Source: Crossaster papposus (Eukaryota > Echinodermata > Asteroidea > Velatida > Solasteridae). From it: a stretch of DNA of 64,000 nucleotides. Each line of letters starts with the position of its first letter. The stretch's first letter is position 1. Positions 33,661 to 43,310 of this stretch are shown here, piece by piece. Both the position numbers and the translations under genes were made by a program. The notes below the pieces were generated by a model. It saw only the letters and a list, made by a program, of their open reading frames with translations. It made no database searches and was not told where the DNA came from. The stretch is from the NCBI GenBank assembly GCA_037893245.1, contig JBAIAA010000119.1, positions 1,736,001 through 1,800,000 on the forward strand, given 5' to 3'.

Positions 33661-34399
33661 TCACATTGTACACATACGTATTTGGCTTATACACCCTATC
33701 TACCCATCTAGCGGATGCCGAAAGTACTAGTCTGATTGGATTTACTATTGGTATGCAATTATTGCGGGATGCGTCATAATGTATAAATTGAGGTGACATC
33801 ATAATGCGCGCTTTCATAATACCAACTAATAAATACCTTAGAGAGTTAATAACTTCTACTTGGTCCAGTCGCGATCATATGGGGGTTTATTGTGACATAT
33901 TGTTGCAGTGAGCTGTCAACAGACGTGTTGTGATTCTTGTTGCATTTTAATTATCCGGGTAACTGCTCATACATAATTAGATTGCAGTTATATCAGGGTA
34001 ACTGCTAGTCATTGCCAAATACCACTGTATTCGACAGTGCGCCCGCTAACGACACGATTAGTCCAGCTCCCTAACTCCCCCCTGATCTTACCTCTCTGTA
34101 CGTACCAAATATAAGTTAATATGTGCTTTACAAATAGGCGAACTCTTTTTCAAAAAGTGACCAACTTAAAACCAGATTTTCTCAAAACCAATGTGCAACT
34201 CCCCGTGGCCAAACTCGTCTCTTCGTGAAAACGCTGACGATATTTGGTGCAATCAGGCCCTGGTATTGCGATTTTCGATTATATCGTGGTATCGCCCAAG
34301 CTTACTCTGAAGACGCGTGCGCTTAGCATATCTTGGATTTTGTTTTTCACTAGACCACCGGACTACTTAGAAAATGGTTTTGACTAGACCGCCGCTGTT
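33661..34399. other. no gene seen
   Basis: Mixed unique-looking sequence downstream of the Helitron remnant. No protein or RNA signal is recognised. Confidence 0.3.
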
Positions 34400-34495
34400 T
34401 TAACTAGAATTTGTCTAGCGGACCTGCGTTAAGGTCGAACCCTGTAAATGTAATGCGCTATATAAGAATACAATATTATTATTATTATTAATAAC
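34400..34495 (+). mobile_element. probable SINE tail with (ATT)n
   Basis: GTAATGCGCTATATAAGAAT followed by (ATT)5 is a common form of SINE/LINE 3' tail in marine animals. The body upstream (TCTAGCGGACCTGCGTTAAG) is not recognisable as a tRNA. Confidence 0.4.
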
Positions 34496-35098
34496 TTGTT
34501 CAAAAAAGCGTGAAGGTTACTCGATCAATGATAGTTACTTGCCCATGGGGAAACTTTGATCATCATAATGCATAAACCATAGTATTTTCAAAAACTAAAT
34601 CCCATACATGGAGGTGGTGTTCCTAAACTACATCAACGGTCACGCAATTGTAGCCAGTTTGATTATTTACATTATATTTACAAAATGAAACCTCATGGTC
34701 GATATCAAACCAGTCAGTAAATATGACTCTTTCAGACAAAACAATCATACATTTTGTATTTTTTTAAGCATACTACATGTAGCTCAAAGTACAGACTTTA
34801 TTTGTTTCGCACATGTTGCAATCAGATACTTTGTGAATGTAAACATGTCCGTTTGTTATGCCCTGATTCACCACATGTACTTCATGTAACCCTGAATTGT
34901 GGCTCTCGTTGACAGGTAGGTTGTAGGTATTCGATTATATTCTGCTTGTTCATAACCTGTGTCAACGCTTCAAGATTACGACGATTTGTGGACGAAAGGT
35001 ACCAGCTGGTTATGCGGTCATTCATTTTTTCAAATGATTGTTGTCACGAGGTTTATCTGTAACAACATTTTAGAATGTGTACCTGTCTGATGACAGGG

Positions 35099-35482
35099 TC
35101 CGGCCGCGAATATTTTTCCCCCAAAAGTAACTGGCAGATTTCATGAATTATTCAGTAGTTTGGATGAGAAGTTATGTTTATTCATCGGAATATAACATGA
35201 CGTCACAGCATTGTTGTTATTTAGTTAAATAGTTACATTAAATCACTTTAAAGAACAGCTGTTGTCGAGCTGCTATACGTAGTGTAGTGTATAGTGGGAT
35301 GGGATATGGATCAAAGATCCTGGTTCGAATCCTGCTGTAGGTCACCTCCTCGGTTTTCCTAGTCAAGATGACATCTTTGTTGTTTTTTTAATTTAAGGGA
35401 AAAAAGACACCTAGAATGAAACTACTGAATAATTCATGAAATCTGCCAGTTAGGTTTGTGAAAAAAATATTCGCGGTCTGGC
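35099..35482. mobile_element. inverted-repeat MITE enclosing a tRNA-like core
   Basis: Inverted arms of ~65 bp include GCGAATATTTTT, AACTGGCAGATTTCATGAAT and TATTCAGTAGTTT (left 35,107-35,164; right 35,412-35,478). Between them lies a + strand tRNA-like segment near 35,277-35,342: TAGTGTATAGTGGGA (A-box-like), a GGATCAAAGATCC hairpin and GGTTCGAATCC (B box). There is no acceptor-stem pairing, so it is not a functional tRNA. The architecture parallels 3,340-3,552. Confidence 0.65.
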
Positions 35483-35688
35483 CGAAGAAGCAACCTTCGT
35501 GGGGTGAACAGGTCCACCAGGCTAACCGGATCAATTGGTGAGGTCGCACTGCATTGGTGAGGTCGTCTGGCTGATCAAGCTCGTCTCTATAGTCATGGTC
35601 ACATCGGCAGAGTCAACTGCATTGTCACAGGTAATTAAGTGTGGCTGCTTGGTTCCTGCTCACCTGATGTGGTTCCTGCTCACCTGGG

Positions 35689-35830
35689 GCCAATTTCATA
35701 AAACCTGTAAGCACAAAAAAGTCTTGCTCAGTAAAAACAGGTAATCGGCCAAAACACAACGTGCTTTTCATTCAAAGCAAAAAACAGCTGAATACCATTC
35801 ACAAGCAATAAACATCAACTAAAATGTTGG
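35689..35830. mobile_element. GGGCCAATTTCA MITE, partial
   Basis: GGGGCCAATTTCATAAAACC followed by GTAAGCACAAAAAAGTCTTG parallels the left half of the nested MITE at 21,367. The right terminus is missing because it abuts the Gypsy relic. Confidence 0.5.
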
Positions 35831-36296
35831 TTTGGAATCGCTCCGGTGGAGAAGCTTTCGCTGACCCATTGAATTTTGCACAACATAGACAGGTTGGCCT
35901 TCGTATGGTCGATCAACAACCGTATAAGGCTCAAATGCTGAGATCTTTGCTCGCCCACGATGAAAGCTGTCCCTCACTAGAACACATCGCGGTCATGCAA
36001 GACTTTCCTTGTGTCAGCTTCCTTGTCAATATTAGTGACTGCATGCTTTTTTAATTTCTGGCCCCCTCCAGTCAATTCTTGATGTTTCTTGACATAGCAT
36101 TATGGAGTCGCCCCACTGGTCTGAGGGTGGTCAACATTTAGAAGAAGATGCTGCGGTAATCGGGACAAGAGACCCAGCAATGCTTGAGTAGTCTTAGTTG
36201 AATGAACTTCCTGAAGTAACCGGTGAAACCCAAGAATGCTCGCAGCTCAGTTACAGTAGTGCGCTCTGGCTGGTCTTTAACAGCAGAGACCTCTGG
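35822..36296 (-). pseudogene. Ty3/Gypsy retrotransposon relic, internally deleted
   Basis: On the minus strand, 36,296 to about 36,127 reads the end of a Gypsy reverse transcriptase (TTVTELRAFLGFTGYFRKFI, the post-YVDD 'ELR.FLG...YYR.FI' block). Further on, 35,985-35,822 reads a Gypsy integrase C-terminus (VVDRPYEGQPVYVVQNSMG then LLHRSDSKP). RNase H and most of the integrase between them are gone and stops interrupt the rest. No LTRs were recognised. Confidence 0.7.
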
Positions 36297-36573
36297 GTGA
36301 GGCATGACCCCTTGATTTCTTTATTCTTTTTTATTGGGTTGAGGTTTTTCTTAAAAAAAACACATTTATGTCCATGGTTTATTTTAGTCTAATCATTAAA
36401 TCAATTAGTGTTGGTACAAGAAAATGTTGTGATAAAGCAGCCTCATTCGACCGGGAATACAATGATGTAATTTATTAACCTAACCTTCCTAAATTCTCTA
36501 AAATCCTCTTTGCTAATGTACTGGTAAATGTGTGTGTAAATGGAGGATTATTACCCCTAAACTCTTTAGTGTA

Positions 36574-36810
36574 ATTTACTAGGAACCTTACCCATCCTGG
36601 CAAATCCCAACACCACAGAAAACTGTACACACAAGCTGTTGGACTCTGATTCTGTCTGGAGGTATGCCTCACAACTTAATGGAAAAGACTGTCCGCTTAG
36701 GGGTCCAGTACCCATTCTAACAGATACCAACACAACCTGGTGTTGGAGTCTTACTGGACGGGGATGGTTAGGTTTAAAGACTGGGTGGCAAAAATGTATC
36801 GGTTGATTTT
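36574..36810 (+). pseudogene. possible extracellular-domain exon fragment, unknown family
   Basis: A + strand frame without an ATG runs from about 36,574 to the TGA at 36,808. It is cysteine- and tryptophan-rich (NPNTTENCTHKLLDSDSVW, LNGKDCPLRGPVP, TTWCWSLTGRGWLGLKTGW), with two potential N-glycosylation sites. It looks like part of a secreted domain, but I cannot assign it. The homologous blocks at 4 kb and 49 kb do not carry it. Confidence 0.3.
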
Positions 36811-36895
36811 GCATTTTATAGTAAATATCGTTTACCTGTCAAAGTGTTAAAATCATGAATGCCGATCGAGGAAAGCAAGAAAAACGGCATTCGTT

Positions 36896-37243
36896 AGACC
36901 TGCGCAGTAGACCTGCGCAGTAGACCTGCGCAGTAGACCTGCGCAGTAGACCTGCGCAGTAGTCCTGCGCAGTAGACCTGCGCAGTATACCTGCGCAGTA
37001 GACCTGCGCAGTAGACCTGCGCAGTAGACCTGCGCAGTAGACCTGCGCAGTAGACCTGCGCAGTAGACCTGCGCAGTAGACCTGCGCAGTAGACCTGCGC
37101 AGTAGACCTGCGCAGTAGACCTGCGCAGTAGACCTGCGCAGTAGACCTGCGCAGTAGACCTGCGCAGTAGACCTGCGCAGTAGACCTGCGCAGTAGACCT
37201 GCGCAGTAGACCTGCGCAGTAGACCTGCGCAGTAGACCTGCGC
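36896..37243. repeat. 13-bp CpG minisatellite, about 27 copies
   Basis: Unit AGACCTGCGCAGT, nearly perfect, with single-base variants at 36,961 and 36,988. Each unit holds the palindrome TGCGCA. The period is not a multiple of 3, so every frame cycles through the same 13 codons. The long minus-strand ORFs reading RRSTAQVYCAGLL are artefacts. It sits exactly where other copies of the flanking MITE have the GTTCGTTTTCAACCGGCG sequence. Confidence 0.95.
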
Positions 37244-37478
37244 AAATTCTATGGGGAAAATATGCACCTTTAAGGTGACGTTACATGAACCATCAGTCCA
37301 AATTCGCCTCCCAAATTACAAAAAGGTCCAAATTTTCCGGGTCAAATAATGGTATTTTGATGTAGAAATAACGGTACTGGCACACGAATAGTTTGGGTTC
37401 CATTTTTGGTCCCATCACTACAAATTCGCACCCCCCCCCTCCCCCATACAAAATCCTGCGTACGGGCCTGCTGTGACA

Positions 37479-37695
37479 ATGTCTTGTGGAAAAGTTGGCA
37501 TCTTTGTACCACTGGTAATGCTTCTCAGTGGCAGCTTCAGATTGTCCCCATCATTATGCAACCAGAGCCAAGGACTCTGTACTGCTTCGTGGAAAAAAAT
37601 GGGGTGGGTCTTGCTACTTCGTCACCCAAACGCCTCTGACTTACGACGACGCAAGTGAAGCCTGCCGTAGACTGGAAGCCAAGATGGCAGTGCCT
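37479..37695 (+). pseudogene. C-type lectin 5' fragment, frameshifted and truncated
   Basis: ATG at 37,479 opens a likely signal peptide (MSCGKVGIFVPLVMLLSG, hydrophobic). The frame then shifts at the A7 run near 37,595 into the start of a C-type lectin-like domain: SCYFVTQTPLTYDDASEACR and LEAKMAVPRLD, the first Cys pair and the 'W/Y..A...C' helix of the fold. The domain breaks at 37,700, where a CT-rich minisatellite begins. It lies on the opposite strand to the other lectins of the window. Confidence 0.65.
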
Positions 37696-37708
37696 CGCTT
37701 AGACCCGA

Positions 37709-37838
37709 CCCCCTCCCCCCTCCCCCCTCCCCCTTCCCCACTTCTCCCCCTGCCCCACTTCTCCTCCTGCCCCACTTCTCCCCCTGCCCCACCCCCCTCA
37801 CCCACTTTCCCCCTCCCCCACCCCCACCCCTCCCCCCT
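37709..37838. repeat. CT-rich minisatellite
   Basis: CCCCACTTCTCCCCCTGCCC-type repeats, paralogous to those at 4,110 and 49,560. They replace the rest of the truncated lectin. Confidence 0.8.
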
Positions 37839-37910
37839 TTGTGGTGGTCACTGTATTCGCGGAATGTTGTTTCTCAAGAATTCCTTTTAGGTGACGCGTT
37901 AGGTATGGGG

Positions 37911-38220
37911 GACTTAAAGTTAGAATACACCATTGGTAATTGCTTTAATTATCATGAATGGGTGGATTTTGGGGGTTGTATTTTATAGTAAATATCGTTT
38001 ACCTGTATGATCTGTCCAAAGTGCTACAATCATGGATACTGAGAAAAGCAAGAAAACCGCGTTCGTTTTCAACCGGCGTCAGGCAGTTGTGAACTTGTTT
38101 TTATAAAATGTAATTGCTAGGAAGATTTGCAGGATATCTAGCGCAACCCTTTTGCTGGATGCCTACAATCATTATTAACTTTCAAATAAGTAAGATATTT
38201 CCTAATAATTTGGTAGTACA
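37911..38220 (+). mobile_element. AGGTAG-type TTAA MITE, diverged copy
   Basis: TTAAAGTTAGAATACACCAT at 37,914, then the family landmarks TAGTAAATATCGTTTACCTG, AGCAAGAAAACCGCGTTCG and GGATATCTAGCGCAACCC. The terminal TTAA on the right is not preserved. Confidence 0.55.
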
Positions 38221-38235
38221 TTTTTTTGTACGTCC

Positions 38236-39800
38236 CATATCGTGCTGGATATAGTATAAATGCCGCACTGTTTATACGGGTACTGCACTCTATATCACCG
38301 CGTTTACTTTTGCGGGTCTACAGAGGCCAAGCAATTTGCCCGTCCCGATCCCAAACAGGCACATTTTGAACTAGCACTGCACTAGTTTCAATTAAATAGA
38401 AATAACTATCATTCTAATAGAGATATCTCTATTAGAATATAAATGTCACTATTTCTGATAGAGCTATTAGAAATATAGAAATAATCATACAAATCCCAGT
38501 CAGTCATTAATACAACATTAAACATGAACGACTTTCAGATTTCAACAGTTACTGTAATTGAATTTGAATTTGATTATTATTCTAAAAGTCTGGACATGAT
38601 GCTACAAATGACTGAACTGAACATTTAGTAATCTTGTTCATACATTGGTGAAGCTTCTTTATCCCTAACAATCCTCAATCCTCTAAAATCCATATGATTT
38701 TGCCACACCTTAGTTAGAGTTAAATATCTTGTTTATTACATACACAAACAAAAAAGATGCAAAAGCCTTACTTTGCTTGACAATATTGACCAACTTGTTA
38801 TTCAAAGTGCAATTGATAACAACAAATTTATTTTCTATAGCTTTAACGTCCCTTGAAATATGATGTGCATCACGAAACGAAACGATTAATTACTTCAATT
38901 GTGTGAGTTATACGGACATATTTAACACCAATTCAATAACTATAAATAAATTGTATCAAACTATAGAATAAGTTTGTTTCTATTCAAAGATACACACGTA
39001 GGATCAATTGCTTCTGATGCATGCTACACATCTAATCTAGAAACGTACATTAAAACTGACACATTGATCAGTTCAGTCAAAAACTGTACATTTTGTGAAT
39101 TTTGTGAATTTATTATTATCGTGCATTGATTATCAACGTGCTGACATTTAAGATACAATTAAATAAAACTGTGAATATTTTTTTAGCTCAATGATTGCTT
39201 AAAATCGTAAGTATGTGCATCACAAAATATTCGTGCTAAAATGTAAAGCCTAATTAAGTTGCGGCGAATTGCTTTAAACCAATTTCCATTCAATTTCAAA
39301 TTGTTGTTACTCATTCCAAACATTGTCTAAGGAATATTCGTCAATACGGATCAAGTTCTTCTAATAAGCTTAAAGCAGAAAGGCAGCATTCAGTAATCGA
39401 ATTCGTCTTATATCAATCAATTTCAAACTTATGTTAAATAAAGTAATCTGGTGTGTGTTTGAGTCAAGCACACATCAGACTAGTTTAATTAGCATCAGTT
39501 CAAAATAAAAAAACCTGATATAAGACGAATTCGATCACTGAATGCTGCCTTTGGGCAACAGCGTAGACGAATTTGATCTGTAATGACGAAATGAAATGTA
39601 TAAATAGATTGACCAAATTTGTAAATTAAATGTAAATGACTAAATTGTTTTGGTAAAAGCGTGTGAGAGCGTGGTATCTTTACGAGTACATGTACATACA
39701 AATTATTCTTCGTATAGCCTTACAGTTTTTTTAATTCAAAATGCAATGCAACAGATTAGTTAAATGGAGCATTTAAAAGATACATTTTATTTCCTTATAA
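38236..39800. repeat. duplicate of the 4.5-8.1 kb / 50.1-53.4 kb unit
   Basis: Starts with TATCGTGCTGGATATAGTAT and carries the same succession of landmarks as 5,776-7,110 and 50,100-53,300, ending TTTAGATTTCTTTAGTTTTT. No gene inside. It leads directly into the 3' side of the lectin at 40 kb, as its paralogue leads into the lectin at 53.6 kb. Confidence 0.75.
39381..39550. mobile_element. foldback element F, copy 4
   Basis: Arms GGCAGCATTCAGTAATCGAATTC-like (left) and GAATTCGATCACTGAATGCTGCC-like (right). The substitution AGA to AGT/TAA is matched in both arms (CAGTAATCG and CGATCACTG). Confidence 0.65.
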
Positions 39801-39984
39801 TTTTATTGGCACTTCTCAAGCAGTTTTAGATTTCTTTAGTTTTTATAATTGTTTGTGTGCTTCTCTGTAGTCTATAATTTTAGGCTCCAAAGTTTGTTTA
39901 AAAAACCACTACCAGAAGGGTTTATTATTTGGGAGGGTATTTTAGTGTAAAACCTATATTTGGCCTAGTCCATCTAAATATTCA

Positions 39985-40698
39985 ATAACTGATAATGCTG
40001 GCAAGGGGGATCTTGATCGAGGCTTTCTTTGTCTGCTTCATGGTGAGTGATGTCATTCAGCTGGCAGATTAACACCTCTTCGCTTACCTGTCGCAGATTG
40101 AAGGAGCGGCATCGAGGCTCTTTCAGGCACGCCAAGCCACACGCGATGAAACCCTTGACCGATAACTCCTTGATGATGCGACCGGTCAGGCAGTGCAGGA
40201 TTGGGAGAGGCTGTATGCGTAAGCTCGAGGGCAGGACGTAGTCGGCAGGGTCGTCGGCGACGGCGGGGGAATTTTAAAGATCGGATAATACAGTCTTGTG
40301 CATTCCCAGTCATCCCACATACCATCCTGACGTCTCATATGTGGGCAAACATCGGCTTTTGGCTCTCCTGGATTCCAGTTGAAGTAGGTGCACAAAGCGC
40401 TGTCTGCAGCTCGCACCCAGTTGCCTGATGGTGTATCCCTCTTGCAGCCGATCCAACAACGACCATCCGGAACATTGCTGGTTAACATGTCCCAGATGAA
40501 CTGATTCTCGGCCGAGGAGTTGGGAGCTGTCAAGCTACCGCCGATGCCGGAGCGAGCTGCCTTACCGTCATCCCATGTCATCGTCTGGTTAAGAAGTTGG
40601 TAGCAAGAACCAGAGAAAGTCTCCTGACCAGGCTGGCAAGCCCAGACATAAACCCAGGCGATCGTGTTGAACCAGAGAGTCTCTAAAGGTAGATTCAT
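39985..40698 (-). pseudogene. C-type lectin/PAN paralogue, frameshifted
   Basis: ATG at 40,698 (MNLPLETLWF, signal peptide to about residue 21) begins a CTLD with GSCYQLLNQTMTWDDGKAAR, WIGCKRDTPSGNW, WNPGEPKADVC and GMWDDWEC. It closely follows the intact paralogue at 53,623. A 2-bp insertion near 40,193-40,196 (TCCTGCAC against TCCCAC) shifts the frame, and translation ends at 40,186 after the Thr/Pro linker. The PAN-like domain downstream, to about 39,985, remains otherwise open in the shifted frame. The last CTLD cysteine is Phe here (YYPIFKIP against YYPICKIP), which would break a core disulphide. It could also be a sequencing error plus one polymorphism, but two independent lesions favour a decaying copy, or one now making a short secreted product. 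Confidence 0.7.
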
Positions 40699-40719
40699 CA
40701 CCCAACTTCCTTTCTGATT

Positions 40720-42290
40720 TCACTCACCACGTTTTAGTTTGTCAAATTAACAACCAAAGAAGGAACGCCTTGAGTATGACTTAAGACGCGCATGGACCAC
40801 AAACACCATGCACTTATTCTCTGTGACTGTGACCAAATTAACAAACCGAGAGGACATGAAGTTGATTTGTGATCCAAATATTATTGCACAGTTAACAGCA
40901 AATGATACGTTTGTTTCTAGTTGTGTCTGTCCACCTGTCTCGCTAGTTTCGTACTGACCAGTTTGCCAGTTGCTATCGTTATTTTGATGAACCAATAGGC
41001 CTAAATGAGCTTTATATTAACAAACGCGGTGACTGTGAATGTAAAGCAGCCGTGCATAACGCTTTGTATAAAATTCGATACATTTAATTATTTAGGTGGC
41101 CTGCCCGTCATATTTCACTCCTGTCCCTGTTCAAGTTGATTATTCAACAAACCTTTGTGAAAATGAACTGAGGTAGAGCCTGACAGTTGACTGGTGGTGT
41201 GCTTCCGGACCCCTCGACTAAATTATCGTTTTTAGATAATTAGATAATTGCTGCTAGCACTATATTATGTGACCGCTTCCCTCGAAATGAGTCTCAAGGA
41301 CAGGTTTTTAGGTATTTTGCTCTATCACTCAGGTTGACACCTTATAATGTACAGTTGTTATTTGGGTGAAAGGGTTGACTGCTTCCCTTAATTTCTCTGA
41401 CTAGTGTATGACACTGTTACAAGGTGTATTTACTCAAAAGTAATTATGGCAACTGTGGTTGGGCCACATTATGGAAACTAAACAATTGCATGACATGAAA
41501 GAGGAATATAGTACCAAAACTTGACCTATCACTTTCGAAAATCTAAAATACATGTCGACTCGTGGAATCGAAGCACTCGTACAAAGATGAAAATTTATTA
41601 AATAATTTTGTGGCGGTCATTGGATAAAAAACTTATATAAGAGACTAAAATGTCTTTTGGGACACAATGTTTCTTTCTCATCTTGAAGGACTTATTTTCA
41701 TTTACAAACGAATCTAAAACGACTGTTGATTGTTGAAAGAGTGCAGGCGCGGATCCAGGAATTTTCTAGACGGGGGGCACACCCGAAACTGTAAATTTTA
41801 CAGTAAACAAACAAACAGTTTTGTCCCCATTTCTTGTATTATTTGAAAGTAAAGAATGATTGTAGGCATCCAGCAAAATGATTGCGCTAAATATCCTGTT
41901 TTTGTTCCGAAAAAATACATTTCATAATTCCGGACGGCGATCGCGAAGAAAAAAACCAGAACATTTTAAATAAGAGCCACTGCCGACGCCAGTTAAAAAA
42001 ATAAATTACAACCATTCCCCCCTAATTCACCTATTCATGATAATTCAAGCAATTACCGATGGTGTATACTACCTTTAAATTATTATTAATATAGGTGTAA
42101 ACGAACGCGGTGACCGTGAATGTAAAGTAGCCATGCCTTTAACGCTTTGTGTTCAAAACTCGATAAATTTAATTAAGTCGCCTGCCTGTCTTATTTTAAC
42201 AGTCCTTTTCCCTGTCCAAGTTGAGTTTTCAACAAACCTCTGTACGTGTGTCTGAAGGCCGTGTATCCACCTGGAACACTTCATTGTTCA
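40720..42290. repeat. lectin 5' flank, duplicated family
   Basis: Contains GCGGTGACTGTGAATGTAAAG (41,027) and a second copy GCGGTGACCGTGAATGTAAAG (42,107). Relatives are at 57,767 and, inverted, at 46,692. A partial inverted TTAA MITE lies at about 41,846-42,080 (ends GGTGTATACTACCTTTAA). The segment following the lectin start, 40,795-40,990, is the counterpart of 54,410-54,516 plus 57,626-57,740. It may hold the lectin promoter, but no specific element stands out. Confidence 0.6.
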
Positions 42291-42566
42291 AATAGGTATG
42301 ATCCTATACAAATAGATCCTTAATTTAAACATAGAATAAAAAGAGTATCGAAAAAATGATTTGAATATAAACAATTTCCTTGGATTTGAAAGAATAAACT
42401 TCAATTTGATATTTTGGCTAAAAACATGGAGTATGGACAGAGACGTGTTCGCAGCTAGCAAGGTGACGTCGGGCACATGATAATTTCCAGCGTCGCAACA
42501 TTTTTAACGCGTTTTTCTAGTTTCAATTTTGAAATGTTTTGTACTTCTGATTCCCTCTAAAGTTTC

Positions 42567-43310
42567 TACGAAGCTGTATTAGAGACATGGTGAAAATAAT
42601 TATTTTCTCTCACTTCAGCTAACTCGTACGTACGACGTATATGTCGTACGTACGACTTATATGTCGTAAGCACGACTTATATGTCGTACGTACGACTTAT
42701 GAAATGTAACTCGTACGTACAAGTTATATGTCGTAAGTACGACTTAAGGGTCAGACTTATGTCGTACGTACGACTTAAATGTCAGACTTATGTCGTACGT
42801 ACGACATAAGTAGACCTACGCCGCGCGCACCTCATTCGGTAGGGTACATACGACTTATGAATGTTATGACTTATATGTCGTACGTACGAGTTATAGTAGC
42901 ATTTGGTAGCTCCACAGTCGCCCTACCGAATGAGGTGCTCGCGGCATAGGCCTACTTATGTCGTACGTACGACATAAGTCTGACATTTAAGTCGTACGTA
43001 CGACATAAGTCTGACATTTAAGTCGTACGTACGACATAAGTCTGACATTTATCTCGTACGTACGACATATAAGTTGGCCTACTTATGTCGTACGTACGAC
43101 ATAAGTCTAACATTTAAGTCGTACGTACGACATACGTAGGCCTACTTATGTCGTACGTACGACATAAGTCTGACATTTAACTCGTACGTACGACATATAA
43201 CTCGTACGTACGACATATAACTCGTACGTACGACATATAAGTCGTACGTACGAGTTAGCTGAAATGAGAGAAAATAATTATTTTCACCGTGTCCCTTAGA
43301 CAGCTTCGTA
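42567..43310. repeat. ~744-bp palindrome of TCGTACGTACGA motifs
   Basis: The outer arms TACGAAGCTGT...GGTGAAAATAATTATTTTCT and their complement ending CAGCTTCGTA are inverted. Inside, both arms are filled with more than twenty copies of (G)TCGTACGTACGAC separated by TTATAT, ATGTCAGACTTA or similar spacers. An inner pair CACCTCATTCGGTAGGG (42,828) and CCCTACCGAATGAGGTG (42,913) brackets a centre near 42,880. Each 12-mer motif is itself self-complementary. No ORF. Confidence 0.9.

Noticed and set aside
35270-35345. tRNA gene inside the element at 35.1-35.5 kb
   Set aside because: B box and a short hairpin only; no acceptor pairing, and it is embedded in a MITE.
36839-37267. Two minus-strand ORFs of 130-142 codons
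   Set aside because: They are read through the 13-bp array, whose frames all give the same cyclic peptide. No flanking coding sequence.
40053-40325. Minus-strand ORF overlapping the lectin (90 codons)
   Set aside because: Out of frame with the CTLD and PAN reading; a shadow ORF.
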